From NCBI GenBank assembly GCA_020029455.1, contig JAIBJH010000028.1, positions 1-17,465 of the forward strand: a stretch of 17,465 nt of DNA. The letters run 5' to 3'. The stretch is from Hyphomicrobiales bacterium. Its GTDB lineage: Bacteria; Pseudomonadota; Alphaproteobacteria; Rhizobiales; Aestuariivirgaceae. Made by a program: the position numbers and the translations under genes. The first letter of the stretch is position 1, and each line of letters opens with the position of its first letter. The notes under the pieces are model-generated. The model was not told where the DNA came from, did no database searches, and saw only the letters and a list, made by a program, of their open reading frames with translations. This document shows, piece by piece, positions 6,897 to 15,251 of this stretch.

Positions 6897-8366
6897 CAAG
6901 ACGAGCAGGACTTGGAGCGCATACCTGACGCCGTGAAGACCAAGAAGAGGCGGCCGGCATTTACGCGCGTTCTTGCTTCATTGGTTGGCTGGGGTCTCAT
7001 TTTCGGCATCGCCGTTGCGGCAGTGCTGGTCTGGGGCTGGATCAAATTTACGGCAGAAGGTCCGCTCGCTGAGGCCAAGACGATTGTCCTTCTGGATGGT
7101 GCGAGTCGTACCCAAATCGCAAGTTCACTTGAACGGGAAAATATTATTTCCGATTCACGCGTACTCAATGGCGCAGCGATCCTTTGGGACTTGAGGGGAA
7201 AAACGTTAAAATCAGGTGAGTATGAATTCCAACCCGGCGCCACCATGGCGAATGTGCTGGACATCATTTCCGCCGGCCGGGTTGTGGCCCATAAACTCAC
7301 CATCCCTGAAGGCTGGACAAGCCAGATGGCGCTGGCGAGGATCAACAGCAATGAGGTTCTTACTGGTGAGCCCGTTCCGACAACGGACGTTCCGGAGGGT
7401 GCGATAGTCGCTGACACGGCCGTTTTCAGGCGTGGCATATCGAGGGCGAAGCTCGTCAAGGACATGATGGCGGCCCAGGAGAAGATTGTTAACGAGATTT
7501 GGTCTCGCAGGACACCAGACTCTCCTATCAAGAGCAAGGACGAGTTCGTCACGCTTGCGTCAATTGTGGAGAAAGAAACGGGCATTGCCGAAGAGCGGCC
7601 CAGGGTTGCCGCCGTTTTCCTCAACAGGCTCAAGCAGGGCATGCGGCTGCAGTCCGACCCGACAATTATCTATGGCATGGTGGGCGGCCAGGGAAAACTT
7701 GAGCGGCCTCTGTTGCGCGAAGACATCGATAAAGTGACGCCCTACAACACCTATCAGATCGATGGCCTGCCGCCGGGCCCGATTGCCATTCCTGGCCGTG
7801 CCGCATTGGAAGCCGTTGCCGCGCCGATGGCGACCGACGATCTCTATTTCGTGGCAGATGGTACCGGCGGACATGCCTTTGCAAAGACGCTGGAAGAACA
7901 CAACGCCAATGTCGCGAAGTGGCGGTCGCAGCAGAGCGCTGGTAGGTCTGTGCCTGGCGCTGCAATTGCTTCGGCTGGAGAGGCTGAGACGCAGGTGGGG
8001 GCTCAAAATACGGTGGTGCAGCCCGAGCTTCCAACGCTTCCTGCAACAGCGCCAGCAGTTGCGTCTGCGAGCCCCACCACTGGAGCGGAAGATGCGGCCA
8101 TTGCAGAAGCAACGCAGACGCAGCAGGCGGCACAGCCCGTTCCTGCTCCTGCCGGTGAGAAGCCGGACGCGCAAGTTGCGGCGTTACCCAAGCCGGTGAG
8201 CCCGCCGCGCCCAGTCGCAAAGAAACCGAAGCCGGAGGTTGCAGAGGCCACAACGCCTGCCGCCGGTGCCAGCCAGGTCGCAGTGGAGTTTGTTCCGGGA
8301 ACAGTTGTTGTGGTTGATGGCCGCAAAATACCTGTCCCACTGATCAAGCAGAAAAAGAAACTGTGA
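6894..8366 (+). CDS. mltG: Endolytic peptidoglycan transglycosylase MltG (YceG family)
   Basis: MltG cleaves nascent glycan strands near the inner membrane and is thought to set strand length. Numbered from TTG 6894 (490 aa): a basic cytoplasmic N-terminus, one membrane segment at about 26-50 (GWGLIFGIAVAAVLVWGW), a LysM-like region, and the YceG catalytic core. The core includes TLASIVEKETG with the catalytic Glu (226 or 228), VFLNRLKQGMRLQSDPT, YNTYQIDGLPPGPIAIPG and YFVADGTGGHAF. Two oddities stand out. The segment that usually reads like PDTYxF is here EGAIVADTAVFRRG. A tail of about 140 residues, rich in Ala, Pro and Gln, follows the catalytic domain into the periplasm. The gene lies 40 bp after fabF and before yicC, a common alphaproteobacterial order. 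Confidence 0.94.
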   Translation: MQDEQDLERIPDAVKTKKRRPAFTRVLASLVGWGLIFGIAVAAVLVWGWIKFTAEGPLAEAKTIVLLDGASRTQIASSLERENIISDSRVLNGAAILWDLRGKTLKSGEYEFQPGATMANVLDIISAGRVVAHKLTIPEGWTSQMALARINSNEVLTGEPVPTTDVPEGAIVADTAVFRRGISRAKLVKDMMAAQEKIVNEIWSRRTPDSPIKSKDEFVTLASIVEKETGIAEERPRVAAVFLNRLKQGMRLQSDPTIIYGMVGGQGKLERPLLREDIDKVTPYNTYQIDGLPPGPIAIPGRAALEAVAAPMATDDLYFVADGTGGHAFAKTLEEHNANVAKWRSQQSAGRSVPGAAIASAGEAETQVGAQNTVVQPELPTLPATAPAVASASPTTGAEDAAIAEATQTQQAAQPVPAPAGEKPDAQVAALPKPVSPPRPVAKKPKPEVAEATTPAAGASQVAVEFVPGTVVVVDGRKIPVPLIKQKKKL

Positions 8367-8395
8367 ATTGGGTGCGACCGTTCTCGCCGCCATGG

Positions 8396-8437
8396 CCTAG
8401 CGGGCATTGCTTGCGCTAAAAGGCCCGCAACTCTAGG
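8396..8437 (+). other. Hairpin between mltG and yicC
   Basis: GCGGGC (8400-8405) pairs with GCCCGC (8423-8428). An outer pair CCTAG (8396-8400) / CTAGG (8433-8437) extends the structure across a small internal loop. No T-run follows, so it is not a standard terminator. It could be an RNA processing or stability element in the mltG-yicC leader. Function is unknown. Confidence 0.4.
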
Positions 8438-8459
8438 TGATTCCAGGCGGGACGAGGCA

Positions 8460-9353
8460 TTGACTTCCACACTCAGCAGTATGACAGGGTTTGCCCGGGC
8501 CAGCGGCGCAATCAACGGCTTCGCGTGGGCGTGGGAACCGAACTCCGTCAACGGCAAGGGCCTTGATGTGCGGCTGCGCCTGCCGCCCAATTTCGAGCGC
8601 CTGGAGCAACAGGCAAGGGCACTCGCCAGCGCCAAGTTCAAGCGGGGAAATTTGCAAATCGGCTTGCAGGTGCAGGAGCAGCGGCGCGAAGGCACTGTGC
8701 TGGTCAATGACGAACTCCTGGAGAAGCTCGCGGCTATCGCGGAAAAGCACCGCGAAAGCGTGGGTGGCCCGCCTGTAGATGTGGCGCAACTGCTCAATGT
8801 CAGAGGTGTTGTCGAACTGGTCGATGCGATGCCCGATGAAACCACGCTGACTGCGCAGGACGCGGAGCTTCTTCTAGGCCTTGAGGAAACGCTGACCGAG
8901 CTGGCCAAGGCGCGCCGCAACGAGGGAGAGCGGCTTGCCGCAATACTTGCCGACCAGATCGTGCGCATTGAGTCATTGGCGCTCCAAGCCCGTGACAATC
9001 CGGCAAGACGGCCTGAGGCCGTGCGGCAGAGGCTTTCCGAGCAGGTGCAGCGGCTGCTTGATGCATCCACTTCGTTCGATCAACAGCGCCTTTATCAGGA
9101 AGCCATGCTGCTGGTGACAAAGTCAGACATCCAGGAAGAGCTGGACCGGCTTCTCTCGCATGTTGCCGCAGCCAGAAAACTCCTTCAAGCGTCCGAAGCA
9201 GCAGGCCGAAAACTTGATTTTCTGGTGCAGGAACTCAACCGCGAGGCAAACACTCTGTGTTCCAAATCGGCGGATATTTCGCTTACCGAAACCGGCCTCG
9301 AACTCAAGCTGGTGATTGACAATCTGCGGGAGCAGGCCCTGAACATAGAATGA
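8460..9353 (+). CDS. yicC: YicC family endoribonuclease / stress-induced protein
   Basis: This 297-residue protein has the two YicC parts: the N-terminal domain beginning SMTGFARASG, with the conserved NSVNGKGLDVRLRLPP (26-41), and the C-terminal DUF1732 domain ending in LVIDNLREQALNIE. E. coli YicC has been reported to be an RNase acting on small RNAs; the role here is inferred from family. The start is uncertain. TTG 8460, preceded by GGGA at 7 nt, yields MTSTLSSMTGF, matching the short leader seen in relatives; ATG 8481 would begin right at MTGFAR and lacks a close ribosome site. It sits 7 nt before gmk, a conserved pairing in many bacteria. Confidence 0.94.
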   Translation: MTSTLSSMTGFARASGAINGFAWAWEPNSVNGKGLDVRLRLPPNFERLEQQARALASAKFKRGNLQIGLQVQEQRREGTVLVNDELLEKLAAIAEKHRESVGGPPVDVAQLLNVRGVVELVDAMPDETTLTAQDAELLLGLEETLTELAKARRNEGERLAAILADQIVRIESLALQARDNPARRPEAVRQRLSEQVQRLLDASTSFDQQRLYQEAMLLVTKSDIQEELDRLLSHVAAARKLLQASEAAGRKLDFLVQELNREANTLCSKSADISLTETGLELKLVIDNLREQALNIE

Positions 9354-9360
9354 CCTGTCC

Positions 9361-10020
9361 ATGACCACTGCTCCTCAAGCCTCATTCTTTGCCGGCATTG
9401 CGCGCCGCGGGCTACTGTTCATCATGTCATCACCTTCGGGTGCGGGGAAGACGACTCTTTCCCGCAAGCTGCTCGCGGCGGACAAGCTCATTTCAATGTC
9501 CGTGTCGGTGACCACGCGAAAACCAAGACCGGGCGAAGTTGACGGGAAAGACTATTACTTCATCAGCAATGATGCCTTCGAGACGATGGTTGCGGATGGA
9601 GATCTTCTGGAATGGGCCAATGTTTTTGGCAATCTCTATGGCACGCCCCGCAAGCCGGTCGAGACAGCGCTTGCGGCGGGTCGCGATGTGTTGTTTGACA
9701 TCGACTGGCAGGGTACACAGCAACTTGCGCAGGCCATGAAGGACGATCTTGTGCGGCTTTTCATTCTGCCGCCTGCTCCGGACGTTCTGCGCGAACGCCT
9801 CATCAAGCGGGCCCAGGACTCCTCTGCGGTTATTGCTAAGCGCATGGCGGAAGCGGCGCATGAGATCAGCCACTGGCCCGAATATGATTATGTGGTGGTC
9901 AATGATGATCTCGAAAAGGCGCATCAGCAGGTGTTCGCCATCCTGACGGCGGAGCGGCTGAAGCGCCGTCGGCAACTGGGCCTAGCGGAGTTCGTAAGGA
10001 ATTTGACGAAGGAGCTGTAG
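9361..10020 (+). CDS. gmk: Guanylate kinase
   Basis: Gmk phosphorylates GMP to GDP with ATP. This 219-residue protein has the P-loop SSPSGAGKTTL (Lys30), the GMP-binding SVTTRKPRPGEVDGKDYYF (49-67) with Arg53, GNLYGTP (90-96), DIDWQGTQ (113-120) and the lid region with IKRAQDSSAVIAKR. Length is normal, with a slightly long N-terminus (about 18 residues before the first strand) as in rhizobial enzymes. The ATG follows the yicC stop by 7 nt. Its 3' end faces the rsmA 3' end, only 6 bp away. Confidence 0.97.
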   Translation: MTTAPQASFFAGIARRGLLFIMSSPSGAGKTTLSRKLLAADKLISMSVSVTTRKPRPGEVDGKDYYFISNDAFETMVADGDLLEWANVFGNLYGTPRKPVETALAAGRDVLFDIDWQGTQQLAQAMKDDLVRLFILPPAPDVLRERLIKRAQDSSAVIAKRMAEAAHEISHWPEYDYVVVNDDLEKAHQQVFAILTAERLKRRRQLGLAEFVRNLTKEL

Positions 10021-10042
10021 GCGCGCTCAAGTTTGAGCGTGC
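10021..10042. terminator. Shared hairpin between convergent gmk and rsmA
   Basis: GCGCGCTCA (10021-10029) pairs with TGAGCGTGC (10034-10042) over a 4-nt AGTT loop, with one G-T wobble. It fills the whole gap between the two genes and includes the rsmA stop codon. No T-run is present on either side, so it may act as a weak bidirectional terminator or as an mRNA end-protecting stem. Confidence 0.5.
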
Positions 10043-10896
10043 GATTGTTCGAGTTGAAGCGCCAATTGGCCAAATGCCTCCACTGGCAGTTCCTCGGCAC
10101 GCTCCGTGCCTCTGTAGCCCAAAGGTTCGAGAACTAATTCCGGATTCGCGAAGAGTCCCTTGAGGCTTGATCTCAGCATCTTTCGCCTCTGGCCGAATGC
10201 GGCTGCGGTCACTGTTTCAAGTGATTTCAGCTTGCATGGCACTAGCGGAAATTGCCGGGGAATCAATTGAACGACGCTGGAAGTGATTTTGGGCGGCGGC
10301 GTGAAAGCCGCACGATTAACGTCAAACAGTCTTGCAGCCGTACAGCGCCATTGGCATAGTACTGCAAGGCGGCCGTAGGCATCCTCGCCCGGCTTTGCGA
10401 CAATACGCAGGGCAACCTCTTTCTGGAACATCAGGGTGAGCGAAGCGTAGGGCGGCGGCCAGGGCTCCATGGAAAGCCATTGCACTAGCAGCGCCGTGCC
10501 GACGTTGTAAGGCAAGTTTGCAACGATCTTGACTGGCTTCCTCAGGACAAGCTGCCAATCCTGTCCGAGAGCATCTTCGCGGATGATGGCGAGGCGGCCC
10601 GGATATCGGCTTCCAATTTCATCGAGGGCGGGAACGGCTCTTTCGTCTGCCTCGATGACAAGGAGGTTCGTTGCGCCTTCTGTCAGCAGGGCGCGCGTGA
10701 GGCCGCCAGGTCCCGGACCGACCTCGACGACATGGAAATTTTCCAAGGGTGCCGCCGTCCTTGCAATGCGGCGCGTGAGATTAAGGTCACAGAGAAAGTT
10801 TTGCCCCAGCGACTTCCGAGCGGAAAGGCCATGACGCTCGATCACCTCGCGCAGTGGAGGCAGGCCATCGAAGGCCAGTTCTTGCGGTTCAGGCAC
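10027..10896 (-). CDS. rsmA: 16S rRNA (adenine1518-N6/adenine1519-N6)-dimethyltransferase
   Basis: RsmA (KsgA) dimethylates two adjacent adenines in the 3' hairpin of 16S rRNA, late in small-subunit assembly. The sequence has the substrate-side LGQNFLCDLNLTRRIA (30-45), SAM-binding motif I VEVGPGPGGLTRAL (57-70), the acidic VIEADERA after the second strand, and catalytic motif IV NLPYNVGT (128-135 region). Start choice: a TTG at 10926 gives 299 aa but overlaps pdxA by 38 nt. A GTG at 10896 gives 289 aa, overlaps pdxA by 8 nt, has AAAGGG upstream, and fits the usual short leader before DGLPPLREVI. I prefer 10896. Last gene of the lptD operon. Confidence 0.95.
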   Translation of the reverse strand: MPEPQELAFDGLPPLREVIERHGLSARKSLGQNFLCDLNLTRRIARTAAPLENFHVVEVGPGPGGLTRALLTEGATNLLVIEADERAVPALDEIGSRYPGRLAIIREDALGQDWQLVLRKPVKIVANLPYNVGTALLVQWLSMEPWPPPYASLTLMFQKEVALRIVAKPGEDAYGRLAVLCQWRCTAARLFDVNRAAFTPPPKITSSVVQLIPRQFPLVPCKLKSLETVTAAAFGQRRKMLRSSLKGLFANPELVLEPLGYRGTERAEELPVEAFGQLALQLEQSHAQT

Positions 10897-11905
10897 CGGC
10901 GGCCCTTTGGGCCATGGTGGCGGCAAGTCTGATGGCGGCGATCAAGCTATCGGCCCTTGCCTTGCCCGAGCCTGCGAGTGCGAGCGCCGTGCCATGGTCA
11001 GGCGAAGTGCGAATGAATGGCAAGCCCAAGGTGACATTGACACCACCATGAAAGTCCAGTGCCTTCACCGGGATCAAGGCCTGGTCGTGGTACATGCACA
11101 GGACGGCGTCGTAGGTCTCGCGCATCTCCGGCGTGAAGGCGCTGTCGGCGGGCAAGGGGCCTGCAACCAGAATGCCTTCTGCACGCAGAGTTGCAATGGC
11201 CGGGGCAATGACATCCAGCTCCTCGCGGCCCATACTGCCGTTTTCTCCAGCGTGGGGATTGAGGCCCGTCACTGCCAGACGGGGTGCATTCACCCCAAAC
11301 TTGCTTTTAAGTTCTCTTGCAACAATACGCGTCTGCCTGATGATGGCATCTTGCGAAAGGTGGATTGGCACATCTTTGAGGGGAATGTGAACGGTGACTG
11401 GCACCGCCCTCAACCCGCCACCGACAAGCATCATTACCGCATGCGCGTCGTGGCCATGTTCGCGCACAATAGAGGCCAGATAGTCCGTGTGCCCCTGATA
11501 CTCGAAACCAGCGGCGTAGAGCGCTTCCTTTTGGATGGGATTGGTGACCATGGCGCATGCCTCGCCCGCCAGACACGCTTCGGCCGCTTCGCGGATCAAC
11601 GACATCACCCATTTGGCAGTCTCACTGGCCGCTGTTCCCGGTTGCACCTGCCGCGGCAAAGGCCGGTGAAGGACCGGCAGGCCATCGGCAGAGTGCGGCT
11701 TGCAGTCTTCGATCTCCTTAATCGGCAGCAGCTTTACATTCCGTCCAAGCGTCTCGGCCAGCATTCGCAAATGATCGATGTCAGCGAGTATCGCAAAGGA
11801 GCACGAACTGTCGCCCCGGAGTTCCTGCCAGGCGTTGATAGCTATTTCAGGGCCGATGCCGCCGGGTTCACCTGCCGTCAGAATAATGGGCGGCTGCTGC
11901 TTCAC
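10889..11905 (-). CDS. pdxA: 4-hydroxythreonine-4-phosphate dehydrogenase
   Basis: PdxA oxidises 4-phosphohydroxy-L-threonine in pyridoxal 5'-phosphate synthesis. The 338-residue protein shows the N-terminal GEPGGIGPE (12-20; commonly GEPAGIGPE), TNPIQKEAL (121-129), GHTDYLA, and three predicted metal-binding histidines: His173 (VHIPLKDV), His218 (LNPHAGENG) and His273 (MYHDQALIPVK). These are spaced as in the E. coli enzyme. It also has the C-terminal LGLPFIRTSPDHGTA. The start is GTG at 11905, overlapping the surA stop as GTGA. The product PLP is the cofactor of the aminotransferase at the left edge, but that is coincidence rather than an operon link. Confidence 0.96.
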   Translation of the reverse strand: MKQQPPIILTAGEPGGIGPEIAINAWQELRGDSSCSFAILADIDHLRMLAETLGRNVKLLPIKEIEDCKPHSADGLPVLHRPLPRQVQPGTAASETAKWVMSLIREAAEACLAGEACAMVTNPIQKEALYAAGFEYQGHTDYLASIVREHGHDAHAVMMLVGGGLRAVPVTVHIPLKDVPIHLSQDAIIRQTRIVARELKSKFGVNAPRLAVTGLNPHAGENGSMGREELDVIAPAIATLRAEGILVAGPLPADSAFTPEMRETYDAVLCMYHDQALIPVKALDFHGGVNVTLGLPFIRTSPDHGTALALAGSGKARADSLIAAIRLAATMAQRAAGA

Positions 11906-12957
11906 TGATTGAGGCTGGGGTCGCGGAATTCAATCAGCACACCCTTGCGCCAGGTACCACGCATCTTGTTCTGGATTGCGGAAAATCTTTCCTGCTCGAT
12001 GATTCCGCGCACCTGTTCTTCGTTGGGATATTTTATGTTTTCCGGGCGCTTCACTTTTGGAGGCACAACCTTGCGTATCCCGCAGAAGGCGAGTGCCTGG
12101 AGGGCCTTCTCTCCGCGGACGGGGCCAATGGCGTTGCCTGCCTTTACGGAATCGAGTGCGGCCTTGAGTTGCGGCGGTATTTTTGCGCTGTCGGCCTCAA
12201 TCATCTTGCTGACCTTGACATTGAAAATCCCTGAAGCGGCCTCTCGCGCTGACTCGCAACCCTTAAAGCGCCTCACGAATTGATTGACCTCAATGGCCCG
12301 GGACTGGATGATCTGCGGCGTGATCTCACCGCCGCCAGCATCCAGTGGAAAGTTTATTTCCATGATCTGGTAGACGGTCACGGGTTTGCGGCGAGGATCG
12401 GATTCGATCTTGGCGATCTGCCTTTTGATGTTGGCATCCATCTCTGCCTTGAATTCAGCCGTCCGCTTCTTGACGTCAGCGTCAGTGACAGTGAGCCCTT
12501 TTTCACCGCTGGCCCGGACAAGGCGATGGAAGGCAAACTGCGCCGAAATATATTGCCGCATGGCGACGACGGAGACGCCCTGACTCTTGAGTTTCGACTT
12601 CAGACCGCCGGTATCCGTTTTTAGACTCTTGGCAATGCCTTCCATTCTCTTGTTGATTTCGTCCTCACTGGCCGCGAGGCCCCGGCGTTTGGCTTCCTCG
12701 ATCTCGGCGACATCATCAATCAATTCATCGAGCGCCTTCTTCTTCAGGTCGCCGCTTGCGGGCTTGCTGCCGACCAGCTTCCAGAGCGATATGCGCTGCT
12801 GCACGTCGAAGGTCGTAATCGGTAAATCGTTAATTGTGACAAGTACTTGCGCAGTCTCGGCTTGCGCTGAAGCCGCGAAATGTAAGGTTGAAGCCGCCGC
12901 CAGAAACAAGGCAAGAACCAAGGAACCCAGGCGCAGCTGCGAACGTTGCTCAAACAT
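11902..12957 (-). CDS. surA: SurA-like periplasmic chaperone / peptidyl-prolyl isomerase
   Basis: Numbered from ATG 12957 (351 aa). A signal peptide with basic n-region MFEQRSQLRLGS, hydrophobic core LVLALFLAAAS and likely cleavage after AQA (33) precedes a SurA N-terminal chaperone domain. That domain includes TINDLPITTFDVQQRI (41-56), ALDELIDDVAEIEEAKRRG and SQGVSVVAMRQYISAQFAFHRL. A single parvulin-like region (about 192-297) follows, poorly matching classical PPIase motifs, so chaperone rather than isomerase activity is likely. It ends with a helical segment that would complete the chaperone module. The longer frame back to 13089 runs inside lptD and would bury the signal peptide, so it is rejected. 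It lies 5 nt after lptD, which fits joint work in outer-membrane protein assembly. Confidence 0.92.
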   Translation of the reverse strand: MFEQRSQLRLGSLVLALFLAAASTLHFAASAQAETAQVLVTINDLPITTFDVQQRISLWKLVGSKPASGDLKKKALDELIDDVAEIEEAKRRGLAASEDEINKRMEGIAKSLKTDTGGLKSKLKSQGVSVVAMRQYISAQFAFHRLVRASGEKGLTVTDADVKKRTAEFKAEMDANIKRQIAKIESDPRRKPVTVYQIMEINFPLDAGGGEITPQIIQSRAIEVNQFVRRFKGCESAREAASGIFNVKVSKMIEADSAKIPPQLKAALDSVKAGNAIGPVRGEKALQALAFCGIRKVVPPKVKRPENIKYPNEEQVRGIIEQERFSAIQNKMRGTWRKGVLIEFRDPSLNQ

Positions 12958-12962
12958 GAAGA

Positions 12963-15251
12963 TCAGAAACCCGTGCCGAATGATGTTCCGCCGAGAGTGG
13001 CAAAATCGATTGACATCATGACTCGATGATCCGTCACACCGGTATCTTCGGTATCGCTTCCCGTGTATGCGAGCTTGAAGTTCATGCACTGACAGTCGAA
13101 TTCCAATCCGGCGGTTGTTGAGGACAGATTATCCCGTTCGAGATCGTAGCGCGCGCCGCCGAACAAGAACCAGCCGTCGCCCATGCTGACGCGCGCATCA
13201 CCTTCAATCCAGTGATCACGGGTCAGGCGGCCATAGGCCGGTTCCGCGGCAATATCCAGATAACCAGCATTAAAAGCAAACCTGTCAAAAGTTAGGCCGG
13301 CGAGCAGTTCATGCCGGTTAATGGCCGAGAGATCCTCTTCCATACGCATCTGATAGGAAAATCCGAAATTGTTCCACGGTTGGAAGAGGATCGCTCCGAC
13401 AAGATCAGAACTCGAGCCTTCAAGCCCAGATCCGTCGACAAAGCTGTTATCTCCGGCAAGGTGGAATGACTCTCCAAGGCTTGCCTTCACGATGCCGCCA
13501 TTGTTGCCCAGGAATGAATAAGTCATTCCGACGTTGGCACGGACCCCGCTTTCATAGCGATCGTAGCCTGTGAACCTATCGGCCAGGAAGAGGCTGGTGC
13601 TATCGAAATTGAGAGTAATGGCGTCTTCATTGCCAATCTTGCCGAGGTCGCCCTCGTCACCCGCCGCAATGAACTGGAAGACAGGCGAAAATACGCCTTG
13701 CCCGAACTCGTGGTTGCCGATGAACGGCATGCGGGCATCAATACCGGCCGCCGGCAGGATCCGCATTTCCGTTTCGCTGTCATGCTGGCCGCCAGGTGCC
13801 GCGAGATCAGGCACGTTGTTCGATATGTATATGTCATTGCGCACGCTGGCAAAAGGCGTGATGACCGTACCAAGGTCGCCAATATACTCCGACTTCCAGC
13901 TCAGCTCACCGCTGGCGCGGGTCTGGCTGGTGCCGTGGTTGACCTCGGTGAAGGGTGTGGAAGCCTCTTCCCGCAGGATGGAATAGGTGCGCCAGTTGAA
14001 CCGGAGGTCGCCGCCCATCACCGGTTCGCTGAAGTAATGCTCACCCATTGCGTAGGGAAGCGCGGTCGGGAGGCTGCTTTGATCGACGCCTTCATTCAGC
14101 GCAATGAAGTTAAGCGCCTGCGCGGAAACGTAGTTCCTGTCCCAGAGCCCCCTCACGTAAACTTCGTTCTGGGCAATGCGCCTGTCATCAAAGTCATAGT
14201 CGTCCAGGAACTTCTCGTCGCTTACGGCAGTTCCATTCCAACCCCACGACCAGTCCTCATTGAGGGCGAAGTCGCCCTTACTCTTCAAAGCACCGCGCCA
14301 ATTGTCATCCGTAGAGTCGGGATGTGGCGACAGCTCGTAAACTCCATAGGCACGAATATTGTACCCCCCCGAGTTCATGGCTTGGCGCCACTCTACATCT
14401 CCCACCAAGCCTTGCTTGGTTGTCAGTATCGGCCGGAAGGTCAAATCCTTGTCCGGGGCCAAGGCCCAGAAATAGGGGACTTCCACTCCAAAGCCATATT
14501 GGGATGCGTGGCTGAATGACGGCATCAGCCAACCGGTGCGGCGCTTCACGGTCGGATCGGCATGCTCGAAATAGGGCAGGGCTGCAACCGTTACGCCACC
14601 CAATTTCAGGCGCGGATTCTTGTGATAGAGGGTTTTGGTGTTCTGGTCGTGAATGGTTTCGTCGGCAACAAGTTCCCACAAGGGTTGACCGAAGCGCGTC
14701 GTGCAGCCGTCGCAGGCGGTATAGCTCGATTTTTCGAAGACGGTGATCTTGCCGACCTTGCGCACCGCATATTCCGCCGTGATGGTGACATTGTTGGTCA
14801 GAAGGGCTTTCAGGTGCCGGGCAAAGCCCTCCTTGAACTTGTTCTTTAGTTCAAGTTGCTGCGCCAGCATCACGTTGCCGTTGGGCTCACGCAACTGCAC
14901 GGAACCATTGGCGGTGAAGACGCCAGTCTCCTGGTTGTAGGTCACCTTGGTCGCGTTGAGGACATAAGGACCATAGGTGATGACGACTTTGCCGGTTGCC
15001 ACGGCCAATTCCGTCTGAGGATCGTAGGTGACCTTGTCGGCGGAAAAATCTGCTTGGGTGCCGGGAGGTGGTTCCTCAGTCACCGGCTTGATGAACGGTT
15101 TCTCTTCAATGGCCAAGGCAGGCACTGCACAAAGCAACAGCGCAGCAACACTTATGCCTCCGGCCAAAATCATCCGGATGCCCCCGCGCCGTCGTGCCCT
15201 TTGCTCCCAGCCTGCCAATGCCAACTTCTTTGCCTTTTTCCGGCCGCTCAC
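12963..15251 (-). CDS. lptD: LPS-assembly outer-membrane protein LptD
   Basis: LptD is the beta-barrel that inserts lipopolysaccharide into the outer leaflet. The 762-residue precursor has a signal peptide (basic RARRRGGIR, hydrophobic to about 47, cleavage after ALA), a periplasmic OstA/LptA-like jellyroll (about 68-160, DFSADKVTYDPQTELAVATG), then the long barrel domain ending in aromatic Phe. Cysteines Cys180 and Cys183 (ACDGC) and Cys720 and Cys722 (FDCQC) could form the inter-domain disulfides known in E. coli LptD, though the first pair is placed differently. The start is GTG 15251. Met27 (15173) is an alternative but would remove the charged n-region, so the longer form is preferred despite a weak ribosome site. 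First gene of the operon lptD-surA-pdxA-rsmA. The usual upstream lptF-lptG pair is missing. Confidence 0.95.
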   Translation of the reverse strand: MSGRKKAKKLALAGWEQRARRRGGIRMILAGGISVAALLLCAVPALAIEEKPFIKPVTEEPPPGTQADFSADKVTYDPQTELAVATGKVVITYGPYVLNATKVTYNQETGVFTANGSVQLREPNGNVMLAQQLELKNKFKEGFARHLKALLTNNVTITAEYAVRKVGKITVFEKSSYTACDGCTTRFGQPLWELVADETIHDQNTKTLYHKNPRLKLGGVTVAALPYFEHADPTVKRRTGWLMPSFSHASQYGFGVEVPYFWALAPDKDLTFRPILTTKQGLVGDVEWRQAMNSGGYNIRAYGVYELSPHPDSTDDNWRGALKSKGDFALNEDWSWGWNGTAVSDEKFLDDYDFDDRRIAQNEVYVRGLWDRNYVSAQALNFIALNEGVDQSSLPTALPYAMGEHYFSEPVMGGDLRFNWRTYSILREEASTPFTEVNHGTSQTRASGELSWKSEYIGDLGTVITPFASVRNDIYISNNVPDLAAPGGQHDSETEMRILPAAGIDARMPFIGNHEFGQGVFSPVFQFIAAGDEGDLGKIGNEDAITLNFDSTSLFLADRFTGYDRYESGVRANVGMTYSFLGNNGGIVKASLGESFHLAGDNSFVDGSGLEGSSSDLVGAILFQPWNNFGFSYQMRMEEDLSAINRHELLAGLTFDRFAFNAGYLDIAAEPAYGRLTRDHWIEGDARVSMGDGWFLFGGARYDLERDNLSSTTAGLEFDCQCMNFKLAYTGSDTEDTGVTDHRVMMSIDFATLGGTSFGTGF

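Noticed and set aside
8390..8460. Possible tRNA or small RNA gene between mltG and yicC
   Set aside because: The hairpins do not form a cloverleaf and no CCA end or T-loop consensus is present. Kept only as an unexplained hairpin.
8003..9070. 355-codon minus-strand open frame opposite the mltG tail and yicC
   Set aside because: Low-complexity Ser/Arg/Ala composition arising from the Ala/Pro/Gln-coding strand opposite. No motif.
10907..11908. 333-codon plus-strand open frame opposite pdxA
   Set aside because: Shadow of pdxA. It is rich in Cys, His and Arg with no recognisable motif, while pdxA has all its metal ligands.
12958..13089. N-terminal extension of surA inside lptD
   Set aside because: It would place about 44 polar residues before a clear signal peptide and overlap lptD by 127 bp. 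ATG 12957 is 5 nt past the lptD stop.
13698..14519. 273-codon plus-strand open frame opposite lptD
   Set aside because: Shadow frame within a clear lptD coding region. No motif or ribosome site.
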